A stretch of DNA of 64,000 nucleotides from Cupriavidus sp. D39 (GCF_026627925.1 NZ_JAPNLE010000007.1:558001-622000), one strand, 5' to 3'; counted from the first letter of the stretch, positions 8,855 to 18,211 are shown. Numbers and translations are program-made. The notes: generated by a model not told the origin, from the letters alone.

Positions 8855-9103
8855 TCAAGAATTTTCCGCCCATTTGTCCCAAAACCCAGGCTCGTCATGA
8901 TGTCCGTTCTCCATCGCGACATCAAGTTTTAGCGCCCAAAATTTCATGCCCGGCAATCTCAGGCTGCCGTCTTTGTTTTCGAGGTGGCACTCGAACTTCT
9001 GATATGCGGGATCATCGGGAACGAACAGTGTATCGACGTAGATCGAGCCGCGGTAGCCCATCAGGCAGTTCTCGTTCGCTATCTCGCCACATGGCTCCCA
9101 AAG
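8855..9103 (-). pseudogene. Protein A, copy 1, missing its N-terminus
   Basis: About 82 codons matching the C-terminal half of the intact A gene at 45080-45493: EPCGEIANE, GYRGSIY(V/I)DT, DPAYQ, DGSLRLP, (K/R)FWAL, HHD(E/D)PGFW, KWAEN. Similarity stops at about 9103, where IS21-type DNA begins soon after, so the 5' half was probably removed by insertion or recombination. Any product would lack the N-terminal IIEHIDAIARCKQRDVLYL region. Confidence 0.65.
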
Positions 9104-9174
9104 GTAACGCACGAGAGTCGGCCGGCGCCCCGGACAGGCGGACGAAGATTTCGCGAGGAACCCATGCAGCAGAG

Positions 9175-9658
9175 CCGGTTGGCAAGACACTGTGGCTGAA
9201 GGCGACCGATACGGTCGTACAACTGTTCCATCAGCACGAACTCGTTGCTACCCATCCGCGGCTGCGCAAAGCCGGTACGCGTTCGACGGTTCGCGATCAT
9301 CAGCCGCCAGCGGCGCAGGCCTGGCTGGAGCACGATCCGCAGTGGTGTCTGTCCCAGGCCAAAGAGATCGGCCCGTCCTGCCTTGCGCTGATTCTGGCGC
9401 TGTTCAACGACCAGGTACTCGTCAACCTGCGGGGAGCGCAGGGCATCGTGCGGCTGCGTAGCAAGGTCGGCGACACGAGGCTCGAGGCGGCATGCGAGCG
9501 CGCAATGGCGCATTCCAGCCCCAGGTGGCAAACTGCCTGATCTGAAGGCGCTGTTTGATGAGCTGGCGCCGCGCCGGGCCGAGTGTCCTTTGGTGGTAGT
9601 CGAGATGCCATCCGCCGCGCCTTATGACACGTTGCTCGACGAGGAGGTGCTTGCATGA
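9175..9658 (+). pseudogene. istA: istA C-terminal remnant (IS21 family)
   Basis: From VGKTLWLKATDTVVQLFHQH onward the frame reads as the C-terminal part of an IS21 IstA transposase (VATHPRL, DTRLEAACERAM). It shifts frame near 9535 and ends LPDLKALFDEL ... YDTLLDEEVLA with TGA at 9656-9658. The catalytic DDE domain is missing. The stop overlaps the istB start at 9655 (ATGA), the usual istAB coupling. Confidence 0.65.
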
Positions 9659-9673
9659 ACGCCCCCACTTACG

Positions 9674-11149
9674 CATCTCCTTATACAGAAGTCATGAGTC
9701 CTCAGCCCGTAGCGCCAGGATCATGAACGCAGCATCCATGGTTCGCTGCATGCCGATCCAGATCGTTTTGGCGCCGGGCTCGCCATCACACTTGCGGCCC
9801 AGGAAACCACCCAGTGACGCGATCAAGCGGATCATTTGATTGAGCGTGACGGGCGTCTTTGGGCGCGCCTTCTTCGCGAGTAGATACGCGCCTCGTATCT
9901 CATCGGCATCAAAGAATAGCGACGCGTCCAGGTCAGGGCAGGTTCTGCCCAAACGCATCAGTCGGGCAATGCGCCACGCCACCACCATGTAAAACACCAG
10001 GGCCCGTTCCACGCGGTCCATGTGGGATAACTGTAAAGCTTCCACCTTGCACCCGTTCTTCAGGACATTGAAGAACATCTCAATCTCCCACCGGGCTCGA
10101 TACCAATCGATCAGCTCGACGACGGCATCTGTATCTTGAGCCTCCCGGTTGGTCAGCAGTCGCCACACGACAGGGGTAACGCCTGCCGGAGCGCCGATCT
10201 CCTGGGCCACTATGCAGGTGACGGCTGGCCCCGTCTTACCCGGCAGCTTCACGCGTTGCGCACGTAACTCCTGCTTGACCTCGCGCGCCTTTTGGCCTGC
10301 GCGCCCCGGCAGGATGAAGCCGATCTCTCCCAGAGCTTCGCTGGCGTCTACCGTGTCCCACAGCTTGCCTGCCTCACCAAGGCTGCGGTTGTGTTGGGAA
10401 CGTATCAGCCAGTCTGCAGGATTGCCGAGCTCATTAGCACGCTCCATCATCGCAGCGATATCGCCTTCCCGATCCGCCACGTAGACCAGGCGAGTCTCAG
10501 GCAACATCGCGGCCTGTTCTGCAACGCGTTCGTAGCTTTCAGTCCACCGTACGCTCTCTGTAATACCAACCCGCTGCCCGTTTGCATCCAGCGGCTCCCG
10601 GGCCCACATCCAGGCGTCGATCACACCGAGTGGTTCCCGATCCGGCGTCACAGCGTAGGTCGGATGCAGATACATCCCCCTCTGCGCTTCGTAGCTCAAG
10701 GGCCCGAGCCCATCGATCTCCTGGCCGTTAAAATTCAACTCGGTTGTGTCTGCAATGCACAGCACCACCGGGAATTGCCGCGCCCGCCCTGCCGTGCGCT
10801 CCCAATGCGGCTGCATCATGTCTGTCCACTCGACTTCCTCGTTGCCGAGAAATCGATAGGCAGCGATGGTCTCTGCCCAGTCTTCGCATGCGCCAGGAAT
10901 GCTCGCAGTCGGCCTCGCAGCCAGTCGCTTCAGCAGCCCCTTCGCCCGTCGGTCCCGCCTTGGATCGCCAAGATCCAGCGCCTCAAATTCTTCGTCCACC
11001 CATGCCCCCGACTCGTTGTTCATTCGCGCTCAAAAAAGCCAGGAGTAAACGCGAATCCGCACGAGTTTACAACCCCTCCCGCCCAAGTCCCATCAAATTC
11101 TGGTCGCACTGCGCCCGGTCAGGACGCTGGACTTTTGTATAAGGAGATG
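9674..11149 (-). mobile_element. Complete IS50-like element (IS4 superfamily) inserted in istB
   Basis: 1,476 bp bounded by inverted ends CATCTCCTTATACA(G/A)AAGTC with one mismatch in 20. A 9-bp direct duplication CCACTTACG is present at 9665-9673 and 11150-11158. A 9-bp duplication is typical of the IS50/Tn5 branch. Removing the element and one duplication copy restores istB in frame (MNAPTY then DAGRLALML), so the insertion point is exact. Confidence 0.9.
9692..11023 (-). CDS. IS50/Tn5-like DDE transposase
   Basis: 443 residues, intact. The N-terminal region WVDEEFEALDLGDPRRDRR with SIPGACEDWAETIAAYRFL is typical of Tn5-like transposases. DDE residues are recognisable at CIADTTELN, VYVADREGDI and the E of the YREK block YRARWEIEMFFNVLKNGCK. 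The product catalyses cut-and-paste movement of the element at 9674-11149. It is likely still functional, as both ends and the frame are intact. Confidence 0.9.
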   Translation of the reverse strand: MNNESGAWVDEEFEALDLGDPRRDRRAKGLLKRLAARPTASIPGACEDWAETIAAYRFLGNEEVEWTDMMQPHWERTAGRARQFPVVLCIADTTELNFNGQEIDGLGPLSYEAQRGMYLHPTYAVTPDREPLGVIDAWMWAREPLDANGQRVGITESVRWTESYERVAEQAAMLPETRLVYVADREGDIAAMMERANELGNPADWLIRSQHNRSLGEAGKLWDTVDASEALGEIGFILPGRAGQKAREVKQELRAQRVKLPGKTGPAVTCIVAQEIGAPAGVTPVVWRLLTNREAQDTDAVVELIDWYRARWEIEMFFNVLKNGCKVEALQLSHMDRVERALVFYMVVAWRIARLMRLGRTCPDLDASLFFDADEIRGAYLLAKKARPKTPVTLNQMIRLIASLGGFLGRKCDGEPGAKTIWIGMQRTMDAAFMILALRAEDS

Positions 11150-11158
11150 CCACTTACG

Positions 11159-11959
11159 ATGCTGGTCGTCTCGCACTGATGCTCAACGAATTGCGCCTGC
11201 CAAAGATCGGCCGCATGTGGCCGGACTTCGCTGAGCGCTCGGACAAGGAGGGCTGGCAGGCGTGCCGGCTGCTCGGTGCACTACTCGAGCATGAACTTGC
11301 CGAGCGGGCCCAACGAAGCATCGAGCGTCATCGCACCGAGTCACGCCTGGATCCGACCAAGACGCTTGCCACCTTCGACTTCGGCGTTGTCCCCATGGTC
11401 TCGAAGGCGCATGTGATGGCGCTGGCCACTGGCGATTCGTGGCTAGAGAAAGGTGCCACGATTCTGCTGTTCGGGCCGCCTGGCGGGGGCAAAAGTCAGC
11501 TTGGAAGTGCCATCGGACACGCCCTGATCGACGCTGGATATCGCGTGCTGTTCACGCGCACCGGTGAAATCGTGCAGAAGCTCCAGGTCGCTCGTCAGAG
11601 TCTGCAACTGCCTTCGGCCCTCGCCAAACTCGACCGATTCGACCCTGATCATCCTGGACGATCTGTCGTGTCTGAGGAAAGATCAGGCCGAAACCAGCGT
11701 GCTGTTCGGGTTGATCGCTGAGAGGTATGAGCGGCGAAGTCTTCTGATCACGGCCAATCAGCCGTTCTCCGGCTGGAATGACGTCTTCCCGGACCCCGGC
11801 ATGACGGTGGCCGCCATTGACTGGCTCGTCCATCACTCGACGATCTTCGAGCTGCATGTTGAGAGCTATCGGCGTCGCAAAGCCAGCGACAAACAGAAGG
11901 AGCGTCGCCGTCAATTACCCACTGACAACCCGAATGGAGCGACAGCCATGACCACTTGA
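11159..11959 (+). pseudogene. istB: istB ATP-binding transposition helper, split and frameshifted
   Basis: The gene begins at 9655 (ATG, MNAPTY), is interrupted by the IS50-like element, and resumes here. It has the IstB P-loop GPPGGGKSQLGSAIG and the Walker B ILDDLSCLRKDQAE, followed by LLITANQPFSGW and the basic C-terminus. A frameshift near 11640-11652 separates RFD from LIILDDL. IstB is the AAA+ (DnaC-like) target selector of IS21. It is doubly inactivated here. Confidence 0.8.
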
Positions 11960-11984
11960 CGCGACAATCACCTCGGCCGACCGC

Positions 11985-12029
11985 CAAGATGTTTGTCGGT
12001 AAACCGGACATCCTGCTTGACGCTATCCA
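11985..12029. repeat. IS21-type terminal sequence, copy 1
   Basis: The 45 bp beginning CAAGATGTTTGTCGGTAAAC recur at 44717-44761 with two mismatches. Here they lie just after istB, where an IS21 right end is expected, so they are probably the element's terminal repeat. Confidence 0.6.
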
Positions 12030-12049
12030 CTGCGCGTTGCCATGGCTTG

Positions 12050-13057
12050 TCATGGTTCTGGGCGCAGCACGACGGCACCAGGCATGACCAATATATCAGG
12101 AATGATTGCCTGCTCAATCTTCAACAATGGCAAAGCGCTGTTAGGAGGCGAGTACTTATCTCCTACTTGGCGGCACATCTTGTCGTAACAATCAACCGCC
12201 AGTCGGATTGAGCTGTTAGCCAATTTTAGAAATTCATCCGTCTGTCTTTGCATAGGCTCAGTCCGCTGGGCGATTTCCTTGGTGATACTCTCTCGCATTA
12301 CGTCAAACGAATCCCTACAGATTCCATTCCGACAGATCTGGGCAGGCGCCGTATGTGACGGCACAATAGCGTTTCCGTCCTGCGTCGCGATACAGGTATA
12401 CTTAGTTTCACCGACGATCGTACAGTTTATGGAAAAATGAGACTTTGGCGACATTGAGAGGCCGACTCTATCTCTGCTGGCGCTTGCTTGCTTCACAAAA
12501 TCGTCCATCATTGGACGAGCACTCTTTATGTGACCCGGGTCCTTATCAAGTTTATACAATGCATAAATAGAAAACAATTTATACGCCATCGCAGTTGTTG
12601 TGATAAATAGCGCTTGATCGTAATTCAGCGATAGCGGAATAAGTCGAGAAATCTCTATATCTGAATTTTGTAATAAGAGCTTATTCTGTTCTTGTTTTTT
12701 TGGTTTTAGACTAGCGTATTCATAGAGGATTGTAGTAACTCCTTGCAGACTAGCTCGCATCTGTTCCATGACCAAGGCATCCAACCTTATTTTTAGCTCT
12801 GCGGACACGTAGGCTTCGAGTTCAGCGACAGCGTTTTGAATCCAAATTCGTACGTCTGAGATCGTCGGATCCCCAAGGGCGCTCGACATCACCTTACCGC
12901 CAACATAGCTGATTCCACCCTGCAATAGAGCCAAGCCGACGAACGCCGCGGCCGCCCCCGTGGTTATTGGCTCGGCAGCAAGAACAGTTTTTCGGCTGTA
13001 CATTGGTAAAACGACCGCTAAGGCGGAAAACACTACTTGTCGACGCGAAATGGACAT
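12050..13057 (-). CDS. Exported hypothetical helical protein
   Basis: 335 residues. The start at 13057 has GGAGG 4 nt upstream; an upstream in-frame ATG at 13207 has none. The N-terminus SRRQVVFSALAVVLP followed by LAAEP looks like a signal peptide, with a twin Arg that could indicate Tat export. The mature part begins with a hydrophobic TTGAAAAFVGLALLQGGISYV helix and is then mostly long amphipathic helices. Four Cys near the C-terminal third (CTIVG, CIATQ, CRNGICR) could form disulfides. It is last in the minus-strand exported-protein cluster. I do not recognise the family; an alpha-helical membrane-active protein is one possibility. Confidence 0.65.
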   Translation of the reverse strand: MSISRRQVVFSALAVVLPMYSRKTVLAAEPITTGAAAAFVGLALLQGGISYVGGKVMSSALGDPTISDVRIWIQNAVAELEAYVSAELKIRLDALVMEQMRASLQGVTTILYEYASLKPKKQEQNKLLLQNSDIEISRLIPLSLNYDQALFITTTAMAYKLFSIYALYKLDKDPGHIKSARPMMDDFVKQASASRDRVGLSMSPKSHFSINCTIVGETKYTCIATQDGNAIVPSHTAPAQICRNGICRDSFDVMRESITKEIAQRTEPMQRQTDEFLKLANSSIRLAVDCYDKMCRQVGDKYSPPNSALPLLKIEQAIIPDILVMPGAVVLRPEP

Positions 13058-13240
13058 TGGGCCTCCGATACTTTTCGTTTTATTTACGTTACCTCTACTC
13101 GTGTGGTCGCCACAGGCGATGCGACCTAATTTTGATGATTGCAGAGGCGCGCTATTCTCACATTTTCGCTGGAAATTCAGCTGAATTTCTATGAAATGTG
13201 CATCCAATTCAAACCGTACGCCATTATCTGGTGAATAATC

Positions 13241-14158
13241 CTACTTAGGGAATTCAAAAGGAGTGTTGAGAAGTGTGCTGGTACCGCCCGCCATGTCAAA
13301 TGTGATGATCAAGTTCTGCACGCTGTCACGCTTCATTTCCACACCAGCACCGATGCTGACGATCTTAACATCAATTCCAACACCTCCTTTTTTACCATTT
13401 ATAACTTCGAAATCCACTTCAGTCTTTAATTGACTTGGCCTAACGCATGGTAGTTGTGCATGGTCAATGTTCAAGAGATTTTGACGAAGAGTCCACAGAG
13501 TGGCCGCGAGAGTATGTTCTTTTAGAGCGGCTGGAGGCTGATCGGAATCTGCGTGTCCATATTCTGTTTTACCAACTGGAGCTATGGATTGGCGTAACAG
13601 GACGTAGCGATTCTCCAGATCCGCGTTCGCGCTCGCGATGGCGCCCGAGAAATTGGCATCAATAGTAGATTTGTGTTTGCCCTGAATATATATTTTTTCC
13701 GATTTTTTTAAAAATTCGATTCGTTTTCCTATTGTGTCAATGTCGCTTTGTAACTCAGCAACACTCCTGTGATGCTGTATATCAAGATCCAAGGTAAGGG
13801 CCTGAGTGCCATTTGTTCGATATGTACCAGAAAAGGAAGGATTCACGGTTATGATCGAACCTGCTGGAATTTTTACGCTAAGATTAGCGTCATAAATATT
13901 GGTGGCGGTGACTTTAAGAATTAATATCGCATTTGTCGGAACTACGCTAACAACAGCCCCTCCATTGACCCCGCCGCAGACTACTTTAGCGGGATTTTGC
14001 TGATGTGGAATATTTGGAGGTGTATCAGCGAACAATTTAAGCTCCTGCTTCAGCTCATTGACCACCTGGCTTACAGGCTCGCCGCCAGGCGGTACGGCCG
14101 TTGCTGTTGTATTACAGCCGCCTACCATCATCGCGATCGATATTAAGATAAATCTCAT
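13241..14158 (-). CDS. Trypco2-like exported lipoprotein
   Basis: About 305 residues. The start near 14158 gives MRFILISIAMMVGGC, a lipoprotein signal with lipobox VGGC; no clear ribosome site distinguishes it from the ATG at 14167. The middle holds a coiled coil (VAELQSDIDTIGKRIEFLKK). The C-terminal ~80 residues read LKTEVDFEVI, KKGGVGIDVKIVSIGAGVE and NLIITFDMA. This resembles the trypsin-co-occurring domain (trypco2), whose signature is two strands around a GG-hydrophobic-VSxGA segment. The link is supported by the trypsin-like protease two genes upstream. It probably anchors to the inner leaflet of the outer membrane. Confidence 0.7.
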   Translation of the reverse strand: MRFILISIAMMVGGCNTTATAVPPGGEPVSQVVNELKQELKLFADTPPNIPHQQNPAKVVCGGVNGGAVVSVVPTNAILILKVTATNIYDANLSVKIPAGSIITVNPSFSGTYRTNGTQALTLDLDIQHHRSVAELQSDIDTIGKRIEFLKKSEKIYIQGKHKSTIDANFSGAIASANADLENRYVLLRQSIAPVGKTEYGHADSDQPPAALKEHTLAATLWTLRQNLLNIDHAQLPCVRPSQLKTEVDFEVINGKKGGVGIDVKIVSIGAGVEMKRDSVQNLIITFDMAGGTSTLLNTPFEFPK

Positions 14159-14230
14159 TTTTACCATTTCAAAATGGTCGCCATTTGTGCCAAGAAGCAT
14201 ATTTCGCAGGGACAATCCACAGGATGTCAT

Positions 14231-14553
14231 TTGATTTATCGAAGATCACAGAAGGATGACGACTACATCGCTTTGACTGTCACTGTGGACGATGCCAAGG
14301 CGGCAAAGGGGGCCAATATCAGGATTGAAGCGGTCAACTTCGCGCAGACTCCTTGGTGATCAGCTCTCGAGCCTTCATGGCGGTCCCGTTCATGTCTGCC
14401 ACTGTTTTGTCTCGCTACCATCAAGTGAACACAGTGCCGTAGGCGAACGACGGTTGCTCTGCTCGGCCTTTGGCGGCTCAGAGAGGCAGGCCCGTCACGC
14501 TGAACCAGCCTCCCCGCCCGCCTCAGGTGACCGCCGCGCCGTAGTTCAATAGC
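14231..14553. other. Intergenic stretch without a convincing gene
   Basis: A short plus-strand tail (IALTVTVDDAKAAKGANIRI, stop near 14359) has protein-like composition and may be a gene fragment. The remaining ~190 bp show nothing recognisable. The stretch separates two co-directional cluster genes and is more GC-rich than they are, so it may be inserted material. Confidence 0.3.
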
Positions 14554-15714
14554 TCATTTCCCTTCAGCCGCTGCAGCGTCAGATACTCCCAGCGCCTTGC
14601 CTAGCCAATTCGAAACGGCCTTCTGAGTGATGTCTGTCGCCTTCTTCTTTGCTTCGTCGTCGAAAGCTGCAGCTGCGATAGCGCCGGCAAAATCGCCTCC
14701 GTCCTCCAACTCATTGATGATGACAGTAACCGTAACTGGCACGTTGCCATATACGGCAGCTTGCATCTCCCCACCGCTCGCCGACTTGGTTGCGGCAGCA
14801 AGCTTCTTCTTCCCATTTTCGTCGTTTGGCATAACAGCGGGAGCGGCAGCGAATGCCGTTGGGGCCGGCAATAGTGCCAAAGGTCCATCGTCGATGTCTA
14901 GATTCGTCGTCTTTCCGAATTGCAGCTTGCCAAAATCAAAAAGATGGTCATAAATGGGCTTCATCCCACTATCCCCCATCGTGCTAATCATTACTCTAGC
15001 AGTAACCTTCTTTCCGTTTCCATCATTTCGCTTGGCTCCGGACTTCAGATATAGCGCCTCAAGCGGAACCACTTTGAATTGGGTGGCGGCGTTCTTCCCA
15101 GGTTTCCCTGGGATTGGCATTCCTACTAGATCAATTGTAAAAGCTAAATATAACTCAGGTAGCGAGGATAGCTTGTATTTCGACCAATCGTCTTCGAGTT
15201 GTTCTTTTGTCCATCCCGGATACGGTTTATCGAATCCAGCCTCTTTTACTTCATTTACGCTAGCATCGTAGATCGTTTTGTTGAAATAAGGCTCTCTTAA
15301 TGATCCTCGGACGAATTCTATACATTTAAATCCCAATCTTGACACGTCTGAGTCGTAAAATCCGGCACTAAACGTTGCTGTAGTCGACGCGGTCAAATTT
15401 GCCTTCTGAGACTTTAGCCAATCTGACGTCTTCTCAATGCCATACCCTGCAACCGCCCCGGCGGCCTTTGATCCAATCAGTTGAAGTAATGGGGCGAAAA
15501 GAAGAAGTAATGCTGGCGATTCGTTATGCCCAGGCACGATGGCCTTTTGACACTTATCTGCGGTGACTAAGCGGGCTGGTGATTGAGCTTTTGGAAGGAT
15601 TGGCTGAGCAACGTCCTGACCTATGGTTTTCTCGTCTGCGGCGAAACCCATGCCGATGTGAGAAATGAACATCGCGGTCAAAACAATTCCATGATATTTA
15701 TTTTTATTAATCAT
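14554..15714 (-). CDS. Exported hypothetical protein coupled to the protease gene
   Basis: 386 residues with a signal peptide (KYHGIVLTAMFISHIGMGFA followed by ADEKT). Its ATG overlaps the protease stop as ATGA at 15711-15714, so translation is probably coupled. The mature protein has a hydrophobic segment LLLLFAPLLQLIGSKAAGAVAG near residue 70, then a Thr/Ser-rich strand region (LTASTTATFSAGFY) and a C-terminal VTVTVIINELEDGGDF followed by Ala-rich helix. I do not recognise the family. A periplasmic or envelope partner of the protease is the most likely role. Confidence 0.7.
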   Translation of the reverse strand: MINKNKYHGIVLTAMFISHIGMGFAADEKTIGQDVAQPILPKAQSPARLVTADKCQKAIVPGHNESPALLLLFAPLLQLIGSKAAGAVAGYGIEKTSDWLKSQKANLTASTTATFSAGFYDSDVSRLGFKCIEFVRGSLREPYFNKTIYDASVNEVKEAGFDKPYPGWTKEQLEDDWSKYKLSSLPELYLAFTIDLVGMPIPGKPGKNAATQFKVVPLEALYLKSGAKRNDGNGKKVTARVMISTMGDSGMKPIYDHLFDFGKLQFGKTTNLDIDDGPLALLPAPTAFAAAPAVMPNDENGKKKLAAATKSASGGEMQAAVYGNVPVTVTVIINELEDGGDFAGAIAAAAFDDEAKKKATDITQKAVSNWLGKALGVSDAAAAEGK

Positions 15715-17224
15715 TTTAGTTCTTTAGGGGCAACTGCTACGTTCACTGTCGAACTGCCATCCACACCACGATTGCAACTAGGCTTTGGTGTACCTACATG
15801 GATACCTACCAAACTCTCCCGAATACTACTCTTAGCCGCAGCCTCATCAAAAACACCGGCCCCACTCACTCCAGGAAAACTGCTGCAACCATGAAGCACG
15901 CAAGTTTCCCCAGGACGCGGACTTCGCGTAATCAGTGCCTGACATAGCGTGGCTCGCCGATCAGTTTTAAGATACTTAACCCAGCGTGGATCCACTGTTC
16001 CATTTTTCAGTGGTCGGATCCCGGATACCTTCATTTCCTCGACGTTCACGCCAGCGACTACCAGTCCAAAGTTGGATCCGTCCAGCGTTCGCTTCCGCGG
16101 ATAAGGGCGAGGGCTATTGCCAATGGCCTCTGCTAGCTTTAAGAAAGCGATATCTTTGGTTTGCGATAGCTGTGTTGGATTTATTCGATCATCAAATCCA
16201 TTGAGAGCATCTTTGTCGATTTCTACAACTTTATCTGGCCGATTTGCAGGAATAAATCTTACATCGCTTGCCATTCTTATTGGTGTAGGTGAATTTGAAT
16301 TTGCGTTTCCGTAGACAACGTGACGAGCCGTGACAATTGTGGCCGAATCAACGACCGTTGCCATTCCGATGACATCACCGTCTCGCGTTACCAGGACTCC
16401 AACAAAATCTTTGACGTATGCCGGTATATCGCTTGACAGGCATGCATCGGCGTATTTTCTGATTATCGTCTGTGCATCACTAACCGAGTTTCCTGCCGCC
16501 TCGGTCTGGGCAAGAAGCGCCCCCTGATCCAGGGTGCCCAAGATCCCGTTCGAATCCAGGCTGGCAATTAATTTGTCACATGGAGATTCTGATTTGTTAG
16601 ATAAAATCATTCCAGAAAATGATTTAGCCGATTTATTACACAACAGATCATCCGAATCGCAGAAATCACCAAAACTCGCCACGGGCGTGGCCGGCGCCGG
16701 ACCAGAGCCGCCAGCTAGCTTGACGCTCGTTTGATAATTTTTGACACCGCCTTCAGAAGTGGAGGCGCACGTAGGACACCCGCCCCCTCCTCCGGGACCG
16801 CCACTGTTGACGTTTAACTTGTAAACATCATTTTTTGTGATTTTCGGCTTTTCTACGAAATTACTGACTTTCGTATCGAAATGGATAGTGTTAGGATTTC
16901 CCATCTCCTTGAGCATTTTGGTCATTGCTTCTGCCATCTGCGACTTTACTCTGTCGGCTTCTGGTGAAGCTCCCCCACCCCCTTCAGCTTACTTTTCTTA
17001 GATTCAGGGTCATATGGCGGGATTTCTCCGATATGAACGACAGAATTTGGCGTCGTTGCCCTGTAGCGAGCCCCATCAACAGTCAAACCGTCAACGCGGC
17101 TGAGACCTTCTTGGCCTTGGAGCAAGCGAGGTTGTCCGATCGGAATTCCACCAGAGTTGGTTGGTTGCCCTAATGCAACGTTAAAACAGGACGCCAGCAA
17201 TATTCCTAGGAGAAGTCGCTGCAT
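15711..17224 (-). CDS. Secreted trypsin-like serine protease, probable one-base frameshift
   Basis: The catalytic frame (15711-16937) contains the whole chymotrypsin-like triad: His in TIVTARHVVYG, Asp in KDIAFLKL and Ser in FPGVSGAGVFD. It has no signal peptide. The adjoining frame 16946-17224 begins with a clear one (MQRLLLGILLASCFNVALG) and runs into a G-rich tract. From that tract the protease frame is open without a stop (GGGGASPEADRVKSQ). A -1 shift or missing G near 16970-16985 would join them into a ~500-residue exported protease. Alternatives are two separate proteins or a programmed shift. It heads the exported-protein cluster. Confidence 0.75.
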
Positions 17225-17439
17225 GGCCTGCCCCCCGATTTTTTAGCGCAAGTCGTACGACGCCGTTCTTAAAGGCATGTGTGTCCAGTTTAGAGGCGAG
17301 TCGGAAATTTTCCAGTTCGTAATGAGAGTTGTAGCTATCCCTTCATGAATGTGCCATCCGGACTCATAGTTATATGCCCCATTGCGCACATCGCCAACGA
17401 CGTGTCCCAGCTCTGTGTGCATATACAGTGCACATGATG

Positions 17440-17606
17440 ATGAAGCCAATACGGCCTGAAGGGTCCGCCAACAAATCAGGTAACAGGCCAATTTGAGGAA
17501 TGCCTCGTGCATGTCGGCGCGTCGGTCGCGAACGTCGGAGGTCGTGGAACCAAGCATGTGAGCGCTCTACCACCCAGCGGATTTCGCCCAGGCCGCTATG
17601 AGGCAT
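17440..17606 (-). pseudogene. IS5-family (IS427-type) transposase C-terminal scrap
   Basis: Two adjacent minus frames read SGLGEIRWVVERSHAWFHDL and then DRRADMHEAFLKLACYLICW. This is the conserved C-terminal block of IS5/IS427 transposases, split by a frameshift. The rest of the element is absent. Confidence 0.6.
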
Positions 17607-17732
17607 GGCCGGGACCGAAACTTAGGGGATATTTACAAATCTTCGCCGCAGGCCTATATAGACAGGCAGACACGGCGCCCGCGTGTGGGCCCGCTGCGCC
17701 GGCGCTCGCGATCACCCCGTTTCGCCCTGAAC

Positions 17733-17770
17733 GGGGTAATCGTACTTTTCGTGCAAAATCTGGCGGTTTG
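17733..17770 (+). repeat. Tn3-type terminal repeat, family GGGGTAATCGT
   Basis: GGGGTAATCGTACTTTTCGT followed by GCAAAATCTGGCGG resembles the outer end of the Tn3-family element at 45571. Related ends occur at 25367 and 63692. A facing partner, CTTTTTGTGCAAAATTTGGC running into CCCC, ends near 17860, so a tiny deleted element may lie between them. Confidence 0.45.
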
Positions 17771-17853
17771 TTTTGATATTCCCTTTCAAAACAAGGACTT
17801 GAGAACCACCAGAATTCCGCATGCCACGTCCTTTTTGTGCAAAATTTGGCGCT

Positions 17854-18062
17854 TTACCCCGCCGCACCGGCACGCAACCGATAGTCCGCCGCGAGGAGTT
17901 GCGCCTGCGCGTCGAACTGTGCGGTGAGTTTGGCCAGATCGACGGTGAGCGACTCCCGCGCCACGCGTGCCTGCGCCAGTTCGGCCGCCTGCGCCCGGTT
18001 CGTCGTCTGCAGCGCGTCGCGTTCGGCCTCGGCGCGGGCGTGATCGGCAAGTTTCCGGTTCA
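17854..18062 (-). pseudogene. KfrA-like coiled-coil gene, 3' end
   Basis: The minus strand reads a heptad-rich tail from LNRKLADHARAEAERDALQ through AELAQARVARESLTVDL to a TAA at 17854-17856. This is typical of the alpha-helical tail of KfrA-type plasmid DNA-binding proteins. The upstream part is cut off exactly where the Tn3 end begins at 18063. A different KfrA tail is cut by the same transposon end at 56311. Confidence 0.45.
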
Positions 18063-18100
18063 GGGGTAGCTTTGATTTCGGTGCAATTTGCGACGGTTCG
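18063..18100 (+). repeat. Tn3-family left inverted repeat (element A)
   Basis: GGGGTAGCTTTGATTTCGGT begins a 38-bp end, 149 bp upstream of the transposase start at 18212. The same end occurs at 56311 and, inverted, at 57399. Similarity continues ~20 bp past 38 bp. Confidence 0.75.
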
Positions 18101-18211
18101 CAAGCCCAGCAGCGACGCAGGGGATCATGCCTAAGTTATTGATTTTTGAGGTTTGCTGTTCGCTTCTGCTTGGCGTATCTTGTTTGGCCCTAGGCACGGG
18201 AGGCGCACGAG

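Noticed and set aside
16946..17224. Separate 92-aa secreted protein upstream of the protease
   Set aside because: Possible, but the open continuation across the G tract and the missing signal peptide on the protease favour one frameshifted gene.
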